DNA of 64,000 bases, from positions 1,116,001 through 1,180,000 of the forward strand of contig JACJDG010000003.1 of assembly GCA_016432725.1 (NCBI GenBank), read 5' to 3'. Positions within the stretch are counted from its first letter, which is position 1; the number at the start of each line of letters is the position of its first letter. The position numbers and the translations under genes are program-made. This stretch comes from Streptomyces sp. DHE7-1 (GTDB lineage: Bacteria; Actinomycetota; Actinomycetes; Streptomycetales; Streptomycetaceae). Under the pieces are notes generated by a model. The model saw nothing but the letters and a program-made list of their open reading frames with translations, did no database searches and had not been told where the DNA came from. Shown one piece after another: positions 10,115 to 17,130 of the stretch.

Positions 10115-10828
10115 TCAGCGGCCGGTCCCGTCCGCCCGGGCGTCCGGGGTCCCGGCCGGGTGCCGGACGACGCCGTCTCCGTGGGCCAGTGCCTCCGTCA
10201 CCGTGCGGACCGCGTCGGAGAGCTCCAGTCCCGGGGGCAGCCGGGGCGGGGTCCCGGTCACGGCGCGGTCGGCGAAGGCGGTCGCGACGTGGGGCAGGCG
10301 CACGTCCGCCACCCGTACGCCCGCCGCGCGCAGTTCCCGGCGCAGCGCGTCCAGCCAGGCCGCGAGCGCCGACTTGGCCGCGCTGTAGTCGGCCATCCGA
10401 GGCATGGGCCGGTCGACGACGACACCGGTGACGGCGGCCAGCGCCCCGCCCCGGCCGACGAGCGCAGCGGCGGCCCGGAGCAGTGCCATGGGCGCGAGCG
10501 CGTTGACGCAGAGGAGGTGCTCGGCCACGGCGTCGTCCATCTCCGAGGCGGGGCCGAAGGCGGTGACGCCGACGCAGACCACGACCGCGTCCAGGCCGTC
10601 CCACCGCCGTGCGGCGTCGCGCACGACGGCGGCGCAACCGTCGGGGCGGTAGGCGTCGATGCCGAACGCCGGGGCACCGCCGCACTCCCGGGCGACGCGG
10701 GCGAGCCGGTCCGGGTCCCGGCCGGCCACGGCGACCCTGGCGTCGCGCCGGTGCAGTTCGAGGGCGAGGCCCGAGCCGATCTCGCCGGTGGCGCCGGCGA
10801 CGAGCACCCGTGATCCGGTCAGTTCCAT
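10115..10828 (-). CDS. Short-chain dehydrogenase/reductase
   Basis: Intact, 237 residues, the classical SDR length. The NAD(P)-binding Gly motif is VLVAGATGEIGSGLAL, the Arg in VAGRDPDRLARV suggests NADP preference, and the catalytic Tyr/Lys are in ADYSAAKSALAAW. The usual NAG motif is replaced by VCVGV. A GGAGG lies 6-10 bp before the ATG at 10828. The substrate is unknown. It converges with crtU, and no terminator is clear in the 196-bp gap between them, which otherwise holds nothing I can name. Confidence 0.85.
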   Translation of the reverse strand: MELTGSRVLVAGATGEIGSGLALELHRRDARVAVAGRDPDRLARVARECGGAPAFGIDAYRPDGCAAVVRDAARRWDGLDAVVVCVGVTAFGPASEMDDAVAEHLLCVNALAPMALLRAAAALVGRGGALAAVTGVVVDRPMPRMADYSAAKSALAAWLDALRRELRAAGVRVADVRLPHVATAFADRAVTGTPPRLPPGLELSDAVRTVTEALAHGDGVVRHPAGTPDARADGTGR

Positions 10829-11011
10829 GTCGTGCCTCCGAAGATGTGACGCCGTCCCGCACCGGGCACCCGCCGGCGCGTCCCGGCGGGGCGTGTCCGC
10901 CGCATCCGGTGGTCCGGCCGGCCCGGAAGAGTTCGGGAGGATCCGGTTCGCCGAGGCGCGTCACGGCCTCTGTGAACGGCTCCCACCGCCCGAACCCTGG
11001 AGGTGGAAACG

Positions 11012-11191
11012 ATGACCGATCCCCTGCGCCCTCCCGGAGAGACGCCGCCCGTCGAGGGATCGACGGCGGAAGCGCACCCCGAGCGGCCGGACGGCGGCAT
11101 CTGGGAACATCCCGGTGTCTGGATGGCCCTGATCGTGATCGGCTGCCTGCTCGTCGCCGCGTTCTTCGTGGTGCGAATGATCGATCTGTGA
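11012..11191 (+). CDS. Small membrane protein, DUF6480-like
   Basis: 59 residues. A polar, Pro/Glu-rich N-terminal half (RPPGETPPVEGST) is followed by one transmembrane helix (WMALIVIGCLLVAAFFVV) near the C-terminus. The GETPP..ST pattern and single C-terminal helix match the DUF6480 small proteins of Streptomyces, from memory. I chose ATG 11012 over an in-frame GTG at 11003 because TGGAGG lies about 8 bp before it. No function known. Confidence 0.7.
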   Translation: MTDPLRPPGETPPVEGSTAEAHPERPDGGIWEHPGVWMALIVIGCLLVAAFFVVRMIDL

Positions 11192-11218
11192 GCCGTCGGG
11201 GCAGGGCTCCCGTCGTGC

Positions 11219-11249
11219 GGGGCGGCACCGCCGGTGGCGGTGCCGCCCC
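11219..11249. terminator. Strong hairpin between convergent genes
   Basis: Perfect 14-bp inverted repeat (ggggcggcaccgcc) at 11219-11232 and 11236-11249 with a 3-nt loop. It can serve the DUF6480 gene and, on the other strand, the DUF4383 gene. Confidence 0.85.
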
Positions 11250-11327
11250 TGTCGTTCCAGGAGACGGCCGTGGGTTCCGGGAGACCGCCGCGCCGGGACG
11301 CCACGGCCGTCGTGCGGCACGGCGGGT

Positions 11328-11895
11328 TCAGCCGTGCGACCTGGTGGCCGGGTACCGGGCCGGGGCCTCCTGCGCCGGGGCCAGGGCGGTGCGGGCCCGC
11401 TCCCGGCGCCGGGCGGCCAGGGACTCCCTCGCCGCCTCCCTCGGGTGGCGGCGGCGCCAGTACGGGTTGTCGTGCGGAAGCCCGCCCGTGACACGGCCGT
11501 ACATCCCGAAGGTGATGATGAGCAGGCCCATGACGAAGGTGAAGATCACGTTCGTCATGCCGAAGTCGAGGATGTTGGCGCTCCGGTCCAGGACGAAGAT
11601 GTGGACGAACCCGCTCACGAGGAACAGCGCCCCCACGGCCATGTTGAGTGTGGAGGCGAAGTTCCCCCGACCACGGCGCCGCCGATCAGCAGCAGCCCGA
11701 AGAACACCGAGATCAGGCTCAGCAGCCCGTTCGTCGACATGCCCGCGATTCGGGTGCCGTCGGTGCCGAAGGGGTGAGTTCGTCGGCGAAGCCGAGACAG
11801 CCGAAGAGCAGCAGGACGCCACCGCAGATTCCGGCGCCGTACCGGTAGACCGTCGCCAGCCTGTGGTCCACCGGCCATTCGTCGCGAAGCCTCAT
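11328..11895 (-). CDS. DUF4383-type integral membrane protein
   Basis: Repaired length 189 residues. Four hydrophobic helices are visible: YGAGICGGVLLLFGCLGFA, LLSLISVFFGLLLIGGAVVG, LNMAVGALFLVSGFVHIFVL and NVIFTFVMGLLIITFGMYG. They are followed by a basic cytoplasmic tail rich in Arg and Ala. This four-helix layout and the FASTLNMAVGALFLVSG segment match DUF4383. Two one-base losses (near 11776 and 11665) split it. Start is the ATG at 11893-11895. Function unknown. Confidence 0.78.
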
Positions 11896-12148
11896 GACAC
11901 ATCCTTTCCGATGCGTGCCAGGCCCCCCAGGGGGTGGAGCGGGCTCGGACCGCCCTCCCACCCACGTCGCCACCTCTTCCGGCGGCGGGCGCGAAACGGT
12001 TGCACCCCGACGGCCGACGGCCGTCCCTCAGGTCTACCGCGCCGGTCCCCGACGCCGACCGCATCCACCCCCGGCCCCCGCCCGGAAGTGTGGAGTGCGG
12101 GGCTTCGCGCAGGGTGGAGCCCGCGATCCACCTCATCCGGGAGGCGTC

Positions 12149-12589
12149 ATGGACTCCACCGACCCCGACCGGACCAGGCGTCTCCACACCGATCTGGACA
12201 TCGACCTGGTCCTCAGCGATGCGGAGGCCCTCCGGCTCGAGGTCCGCTTCAGCTACGACCCGGCCGACCCCTTCGCCGTGCGCATGGACTTCCGCGACGG
12301 CCCCGCGACCGTCGCGCCCTGGCTGTTCTCACGCGACCTGCTCGACGCCGGCCTGCGTGTTCCGTCCGGCGAGGGCTCGGTGCGCGTCTGGCCGCCCTGC
12401 CGCTGCCACGGTGCCACCACGCTGCGGGTCCTGCTGCGCGGTCCGGGCGGTGCGGCCGTGCTGTACATACCGGCCGATCCGTTCGAGGGCTGGCTGGCCG
12501 AGACGTTCGAGGCGGTGCCCGCGGGCACCGAGAGCTCCCACCTGCCCTGGGCCGACATCCTGGCGGAGCTGCTGCGGCGCCGCGACTGA
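12149..12589 (+). CDS. SsgA/SsgB-like sporulation and cell-division regulator
   Basis: 146 residues, usual for SsgA-like proteins (SALPs), which in Streptomyces direct septum placement and peptidoglycan processes during sporulation. Family features: ALRLEVRFSYDPADPFAVRM near the N-terminus, WLFSRDLLDAGLRVPSGEG in the middle and SVRVWPPC. The ATG at 12149 follows GGGAGGCGTC. Which SALP subclass it belongs to cannot be told by eye; it is not obviously SsgB. Confidence 0.88.
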   Translation: MDSTDPDRTRRLHTDLDIDLVLSDAEALRLEVRFSYDPADPFAVRMDFRDGPATVAPWLFSRDLLDAGLRVPSGEGSVRVWPPCRCHGATTLRVLLRGPGGAAVLYIPADPFEGWLAETFEAVPAGTESSHLPWADILAELLRRRD

Positions 12590-12627
12590 CCGGTGACATC
12601 GGGCTCCGCCCGGGAAGACGTGAGGAC

Positions 12628-13134
12628 ATGAAGGTGATCAGTGAACGTGGAGGCACCCGGCGGCCCCGCCCCTGGCTTCGGTACGGCGCGGCCGCGGCGG
12701 CGGTGGCCGCGACGGCCGTCGCCGGTGCCACGGCGACCGATCCGGACAGCGACTGGTACGCCGCGCTGCGCAAACCGTCCTGGCAGCCGCCGTCCTGGGC
12801 GTTCGGCGTGGTGTGGACGCCGCTGTACGCGTCGATCGCCTACGCGGCGGGCCACGCGCTCGGGCGCGCCCAGGATCCGCGCCGGCGGGCCGGCATCGTG
12901 CGTGACCTGGCCGCGAACCTGGCGCTGAACGCGGCCTGGAGCCGGCTGTTCTTCGCCCACCGTTCCCCGAAGGCCGCCCTCGCCGACAACGTGCTGCTGA
13001 ACCTCGGCAACGCGCAGCTCATCCGGCAGATCGCCCGCACCGACCGGGCCGCGGCCGGGGCCCTGCTGCCCTACGCCGCCTGGTGCGCCTTCGCGGCCGC
13101 ATTGAACGCCTCCATCGTCCGGCTCAACCCCTGA
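12628..13134 (+). CDS. tspO: TspO/MBR family tryptophan-rich sensory protein
   Basis: 168 residues with about five hydrophobic helices. Signature of the TspO/peripheral benzodiazepine receptor family: WYAALRKPSWQPPSWAFGVV followed by WTPLYASIAYAAGHALG, then NLALNAAWSRLFFAHRSP. Bacterial TspO proteins bind tetrapyrroles and are linked to light and oxidative responses, which fits its place next to carotenoid and UV-repair genes (inference). It has an N-terminal extension of about 30 residues. ATG 12628 follows GTGAGGAC. Confidence 0.88.
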   Translation: MKVISERGGTRRPRPWLRYGAAAAAVAATAVAGATATDPDSDWYAALRKPSWQPPSWAFGVVWTPLYASIAYAAGHALGRAQDPRRRAGIVRDLAANLALNAAWSRLFFAHRSPKAALADNVLLNLGNAQLIRQIARTDRAAAGALLPYAAWCAFAAALNASIVRLNP

Positions 13135-13212
13135 CGGCCTTCGCTCCGGTGCACCCCGGCTGCGTACAGTGGGGCGCATGGGACGTCGGACAGGAAACTC
13201 GGCGAAGCACAC

Positions 13213-14403
13213 ATGAGGGACTTCTCCGCCACGCCGGACGACGGCGCGCTCTTCGGACTCGACGCCCTGCCCGGCGCCGCGCCCGCCACGGACGAGCCGG
13301 GACGGACGCGGGCCGCCGGTCCGCCGTTCCGCGACTCCGACGCCGCCCGCCGGCTCCTGCCGGTGCGGACGATCTACGCCGAGCCCGCTGCCGCCGCGTC
13401 GCCCCGCGGCCGCCAGATCCTCGCCCGCCACCCCGCCGCGCGCGTCGTCGAGGTGGACTCCCACTGGCGCATTCCGGAGCTGCACGGGAACGAGGGGAAC
13501 GTCGGCCGCTGGGTGCGGGTGAAGGGCGAGACGCTGGTGCTGGGCGAACGCAAGACGCTCACCACACGGCCCAACGGCCGGTCCGCCGACTGGATCGCCC
13601 CCGGTCCCTCCAACGGCTGCGCGATGGCCTGCGTGTACTGCTACGTGCCGCGGCGCAAGGGGTACGCCAACCCCGTCACCGTCTTCACCAACATCGAACG
13701 GATCATCGCCCACCTGGGCCGCCACATCGCGCGACAGGGCCCCAAGCGGGAACCCAACCAGTGCGACGAACGGGCGTGGGTCTACGACATCGGGGAGAAC
13801 GGCGACTGCTCGGTGGACGCGCTGATCTGCGACAACACCGCCGACCTCGTGAACGCCTTCCGGCAGTGGCCCACCGCCAAGGCGTCCTTCGCCACCAAGT
13901 TCGTCAACCCCGATCTGCTGGCACTGGATCCGCGGGGCCGCACCCGCGTCCGCTTCTCCGTCATGCCCGGCGAGGACTCCCGGCTGCTGGACATCAGGAC
14001 GTCACCGGTGGCCGAGCGCGTCGCCGCCGCGGCCGACTTCCTGGACGCGGGGTACGAGTTGCACTTCAACCTCTCCCCCGTGGTGCTGCGCCCCGGGTGG
14101 CAGGAGGCCTGGGCCGAGCTGCTCCGGCGGCTCGACGACGTGCTCCCGGACCGGGTCAAGCGGCAGGCGGCCGCCGAAGTGATCATGCTGACCCACAACC
14201 GGGAGCTGCACGAGGTCAACCTCGGCTGGCATCCGCGTGCCGAGGACATGCTCTGGCAGCCGGGCATCCAGCAGGGCAAACGCTCCGAGAACGGGGCGCT
14301 GAACGTGCGCTACGACCACCTGGTCAAAGCGCGGGCCCTGGACGAACTGCGCGGGCTCGTCGCGGCGCACGCCCCCTGGCTGCGTATCCGGTACGCCTTC
14401 TGA
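13213..14403 (+). CDS. Spore photoproduct lyase family radical SAM protein
   Basis: 396 residues. Radical SAM enzyme expected to reverse the UV-induced spore photoproduct in DNA. The [4Fe-4S]-binding cysteines are in NGCAMACVYCYVPRRKGY (C-x3-C-x2-C, as in SPL). A conserved Cys in VYDIGENGDCSVDALICDN may be the H-donor region, and RVRFSVMPGEDSRLLDIRT and EVIMLTHNRELHEVNLGW are family blocks. Intact reading frame. The upstream -10-like TACAGT near 13166 may drive it. Context with the carotenoid genes suggests a UV/light protection neighbourhood. Confidence 0.85.
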   Translation: MRDFSATPDDGALFGLDALPGAAPATDEPGRTRAAGPPFRDSDAARRLLPVRTIYAEPAAAASPRGRQILARHPAARVVEVDSHWRIPELHGNEGNVGRWVRVKGETLVLGERKTLTTRPNGRSADWIAPGPSNGCAMACVYCYVPRRKGYANPVTVFTNIERIIAHLGRHIARQGPKREPNQCDERAWVYDIGENGDCSVDALICDNTADLVNAFRQWPTAKASFATKFVNPDLLALDPRGRTRVRFSVMPGEDSRLLDIRTSPVAERVAAAADFLDAGYELHFNLSPVVLRPGWQEAWAELLRRLDDVLPDRVKRQAAAEVIMLTHNRELHEVNLGWHPRAEDMLWQPGIQQGKRSENGALNVRYDHLVKARALDELRGLVAAHAPWLRIRYAF

Positions 14404-14411
14404 ACAGGGCC

Positions 14412-14491
14412 CCGCGGACCGCTCCTGACGACGGTCGCGGGGTCCGCGGCGGCCACGCGAGGCACCGGCCGCGAGCGGGCCGGTGCCTCGC
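14412..14491. terminator. Two hairpins between convergent SPL and cbtA genes
   Basis: A first stem pairs 14412-14420 with 14441-14449 (ccgcggacc/ggtccgcgg). A second, perfect 14-bp stem pairs 14457-14470 with 14478-14491 (gcgaggcaccggcc). They probably terminate transcription from both sides. Confidence 0.8.
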
Positions 14492-14509
14492 ACCGGGGCG
14501 CCGGGCGTC

Positions 14510-15274
14510 TCAGTGGTGCGCGGCCGGGGTGCCCAGGCCGGCGGCCTGCCGCTCACCGGCCCCGCGCTCCGCGGTGAGCACACGTTCCGCGAGGACGCCG
14601 AAGACCAGCCCGAACGCGGTCCACAGGGTCGCCTGGACGGCCAGCGCCGCCAGGCGGAACTGCCAGAGCAGGCTCGCGGAGAAGTCCTTGGGTACCTCGT
14701 CCACGGCCGGCAGGAACGCGTAGGCGAGCCCGGCGGCCAGGAGGAAGAACGCGCCCGCGGCCATCGTCGCGTTCCAGTTGCCCAGCCGGGGGGCGAGCCG
14801 CTTGCCGAGGATCACCGTGGCGACCGCCAGCAGCACGCTCAGGACCGTCATCAGGAAGTACAGCGCCGTGCGCTTGCCGATCGTGTCGGGGTCGCCGACG
14901 GACGGCGGGTTGGCCGGATACTTCAGGAACGGCACGACGTAGACGGCGAGGAGGCCGGCGGCCGCCAGGAGCAGCGCGCTCGCGCGCGGCCCGAAGCGGC
15001 CGATGCGGCCGAGCGCGAAGCAGTAGGCGAGGGCGGCGATCCCGCCGAACGCGATGCCGTAGACGAGCACGCCGGTGGACAGGCCGGCGGTCGACTGCAT
15101 CGTGCGGGAGACCGCCTCCATGCCGTGTTCGTGGGAGTGCGCCTCTTCGTAGGCGATGGCCGAGTCGACCCGCGGCTCACCGAGGAAGTAGGCGACGACG
15201 AGGGCGAGCAGGCCCGCGGCGAGTCCCGCGAGCATGCCACGCACCAACAGGTTCCGGACAGTTGCCGAATTCAT
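14510..15274 (-). CDS. cbtA: CbtA-type predicted cobalt transporter subunit
   Basis: 254 residues with six or more hydrophobic helices, for example LLVRGMLAGLAAGLLALVVA and STGVLVYGIAFGGIAALAYC. A His/Glu-rich loop (YEEAHSHEHGMEAV) after the first helix could bind metal. Family knowledge: CbtA with the one-helix CbtB forms a predicted cobalt importer often under cobalamin riboswitches. It lies 25 bp behind cbtB, and a cobalamin riboswitch precedes cbtB here, so cobalt supply for B12 is the likely role. Confidence 0.9.
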   Translation of the reverse strand: MNSATVRNLLVRGMLAGLAAGLLALVVAYFLGEPRVDSAIAYEEAHSHEHGMEAVSRTMQSTAGLSTGVLVYGIAFGGIAALAYCFALGRIGRFGPRASALLLAAAGLLAVYVVPFLKYPANPPSVGDPDTIGKRTALYFLMTVLSVLLAVATVILGKRLAPRLGNWNATMAAGAFFLLAAGLAYAFLPAVDEVPKDFSASLLWQFRLAALAVQATLWTAFGLVFGVLAERVLTAERGAGERQAAGLGTPAAHH

Positions 15275-15299
15275 GGGCTCGTGCGTTTCCTCGCCCCGG

Positions 15300-15521
15300 T
15301 CAGTGGCAGGGGAAGCCGAGCAGGTGCCGGGCGTCGTGCACCCACTCGTGCACGTTCTCGCCGGACGTCACGGACGTCGCGCCCTGTTCGGCGCCGACGA
15401 AGTACAGCAGGACCAGCATCATGACGCCGAAGAAGACCGCCCACGGGGCGATGGCGCCGATCGGCAGCTTGGCGGGGATGGCGGTGGGGTTGGTGCTGGG
15501 CTGAACGGCGGACTGCGCCAT
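15300..15521 (-). CDS. cbtB: CbtB-type predicted cobalt transporter subunit
   Basis: 73 residues: one transmembrane helix (IAPWAVFFGVMMLVLLYFVG) and a short C-terminal tail with several histidines and one Cys (HEWVHDARHLLGFPCH), the expected metal-binding tail of CbtB. The ATG at 15519-15521 follows AGGAGGTCCTGCC. First gene of the riboswitch-controlled cbtBA unit. Confidence 0.9.
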   Translation of the reverse strand: MAQSAVQPSTNPTAIPAKLPIGAIAPWAVFFGVMMLVLLYFVGAEQGATSVTSGENVHEWVHDARHLLGFPCH

Positions 15522-15564
15522 GGCAGGACCTCCTGGGGAACTCGCGTCCCTGCTCGGTGGTGCA

Positions 15565-15690
15565 CGGGACGACGGGCGGGTCTGACTTGCCCGGCCCGCA
15601 CCAGGAGTGGTGTGGACGGGGCTTACAGTGGCGCGACCGTGCCGGATTCCCACCGGCTTCCGCATTCCGTCGTCGGTATCGCCGAGAAGG
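15565..15690 (-). ncRNA. Cobalamin (B12) riboswitch in the cbtB leader
   Basis: Read on the minus strand, the leader contains the conserved core of the B12 riboswitch: GGAAGCCGGTGGGAATCCGG (about 15659-15640), then CGGTCGCGCCACTGTAAGCC, and later AAGTCAGACCCGCC, the B12-box side. This is the usual order and spacing. The boundaries are approximate because the outer P1 stem is hard to place by eye. It should lower cbtBA expression when adenosylcobalamin is plentiful. The 5' end lies close to the start of the divergent phosphatase-like gene. Confidence 0.9.
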
Positions 15691-15807
15691 TACCGCGAAG
15701 CGCGGGTGCGGCCAAGGGCGCACGGGTGCGGGCCGATGCGCCCCCGCACCCGCCGTACCCTGTGGAATCCCCGTGCCGAAAGGGCCGTTGACCATGCAGG
15801 CGACCTC

Positions 15808-16384
15808 GTGACGACCCGAGTGATGTTGATCTCACCGGCGATGAACCCGGCCCTGCGGGAGGCCCGGTTCGACGACGGGTGCTCACTCGATGCGGCCGGC
15901 GCGGCGCGCGCCCGCTCGGCGGCGGACAGGCTGCGGCCGGCCGCCACGGTCCTCGTCTCCCCCACCGTCCGCTGCCGGGAGACGGCGGCCGCGCTGGGTC
16001 TCGGCGCACGCCCCGAACCCGCCCTGGCCGGGCTGGACATGGGCCGCTGGCGGGGCGGACCCTCGACGAGGTCGGTGCCGGGGAACCGGAGGCGCTGGCC
16101 CGGTGGCTGGCCGACCCGGCGGCGAGCCCGCACGGCGGAGAGTCGGTGCGCCTGCTGTGCGCCCGGGTCGGGGCTGGCTGGAGGAGGCCGCCCGGTCCGC
16201 CGGCCGCACGGTGGCGGTCGTCGAGCCGGAGATCGTGCGGGCCGTGACCGTGCGGGTGCTCGGCGCTCCGGAGGCCGCCTTCTGGCGGATCGACGTACGG
16301 CCCCTGACCGCTGCGGAGTTCACCGGCCGGGCGGGGCGCTGGAACGTCGCGCTGGGCACGGAGCTGGGCCAGGACCGAATCTGA
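15808..16384 (+). CDS. Histidine phosphatase-like protein without catalytic histidines
   Basis: Repaired length 192 residues. The overall pattern is that of the phosphoglycerate mutase/CobC superfamily: LVSPTVRCRETAAALGL, LDMGRWRG, PHGGESVRLL. The N-terminal RHG box is replaced by LISPAMNP and the second His block by VAVVEPEIVRAVT, so catalysis is unlikely. It lies divergent from the riboswitch-controlled cbtBA genes, which suggests a link to B12 or cobalt. A second, similar gene lies at 47397-48113. Two bases are missing (near 16060 and 16173). The GTG at 15808 aligns with the paralogue's start. Confidence 0.75.
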
Positions 16385-16458
16385 GCGGCGTCCGTCGTTC
16401 GTGCGATCATTCGGTCAGCTCCGAGGCACGAAGCGTTCCCGTGAGGAAAGAGACCGCA

Positions 16459-17058
16459 TTGAGCAGCGCAGTCGAGGCGTGGTCCCGTATCGCCCGATGG
16501 ATCTCCGCGAACGCCCCCGCGCATGCCGAGGCCCTGAACCCTCCGGCCACGCGGGAGGAAATCGGGCGGGCCGAGTCCCGGATGGGGCTGGACCTGCCGG
16601 CCGACCTGCGGCAGGTCCTGATGGTGAACAACGGCAGCACGGCCGGGCACCGGGCCGCGGCCGGCGGCGCCCTCCAGGACGGCGGCGACGCCCCGTTCCC
16701 CTCCGGTCTGGTGTTCAACGACGTCGAGCTCATCGGCTCGCTCTACACGGGCAACAGGCGGGCCAGCCTCTCCCTGCAGGAGCCGGGGTCCCGCTACGAG
16801 TACTGGAAGGAGGGCTGGATCCCCGCCTTCCGGCAGCGGGAGGCGCACTCCGGGCTGTTCCTCGACGTGTCCGGCGGGCAGGATCCGGCGCCGGTGTACA
16901 CGTACGAGGAGGAGAGCTTCCCCGAGCCGGCCTTCCCGTCCCTGGCCGAATACCTGGGCACCGTGGCGGACGCGCTGGAGGGCGTCGGCCCGTTCACGGT
17001 GATGGGCCGTCGGGCCCCGCACCTGCCGACCGTGCGCGAGGGTCTCGTCCGCTGGTAG
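16459..17058 (+). CDS. SMI1/KNR4 (SUKH) family protein, possible immunity protein
   Basis: 199 residues. Features of the SUKH superfamily: an N-terminal helix pair with PPATREEIGRAESRMGLDLP and ADLRQVLMVNNGS, then a mixed beta region ending in PSLAEYLGTVADAL. SUKH proteins in bacteria are known as immunity proteins against nuclease and other polymorphic toxins. The next gene, convergent and 72 bp away, encodes a secreted protein ending in a NucA/NucB-type DNase domain, so an immunity role is plausible. The TTG at 16459 was chosen over GTG 16441 because GAGGAAAG lies 8 bp before it. Confidence 0.78.
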   Translation: MSSAVEAWSRIARWISANAPAHAEALNPPATREEIGRAESRMGLDLPADLRQVLMVNNGSTAGHRAAAGGALQDGGDAPFPSGLVFNDVELIGSLYTGNRRASLSLQEPGSRYEYWKEGWIPAFRQREAHSGLFLDVSGGQDPAPVYTYEEESFPEPAFPSLAEYLGTVADALEGVGPFTVMGRRAPHLPTVREGLVRW

Positions 17059-17075
17059 CCGGTCCCCGGACAGGG

Positions 17076-17110
17076 CTGTGGCCCGGGAGCGGGAGGCTTC
17101 CGGGCCACAG
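17076..17110. terminator. Bidirectional hairpin between SUKH and NucA/NucB genes
   Basis: Perfect 11-bp inverted repeat (ctgtggcccgg / ccgggccacag) at 17076-17086 and 17100-17110, 13-nt loop, in the 72-bp gap between two convergent stops. Confidence 0.85.
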
Positions 17111-17130
17111 TGCTGTTCAGCGGTTCACGG

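Noticed and set aside
9919..10813. crtU frame continuing open for about 900 bp past its expected end
   Set aside because: It runs antisense over a well-supported SDR and shows no protein family. Restoring one base near 9905 gives a natural stop at 9918 and the expected CrtU length.
15774..15811. Small ORF (MQATS) whose stop overlaps the phosphatase-like GTG
   Set aside because: Only five codons, without a clear ribosome binding site; probably chance.
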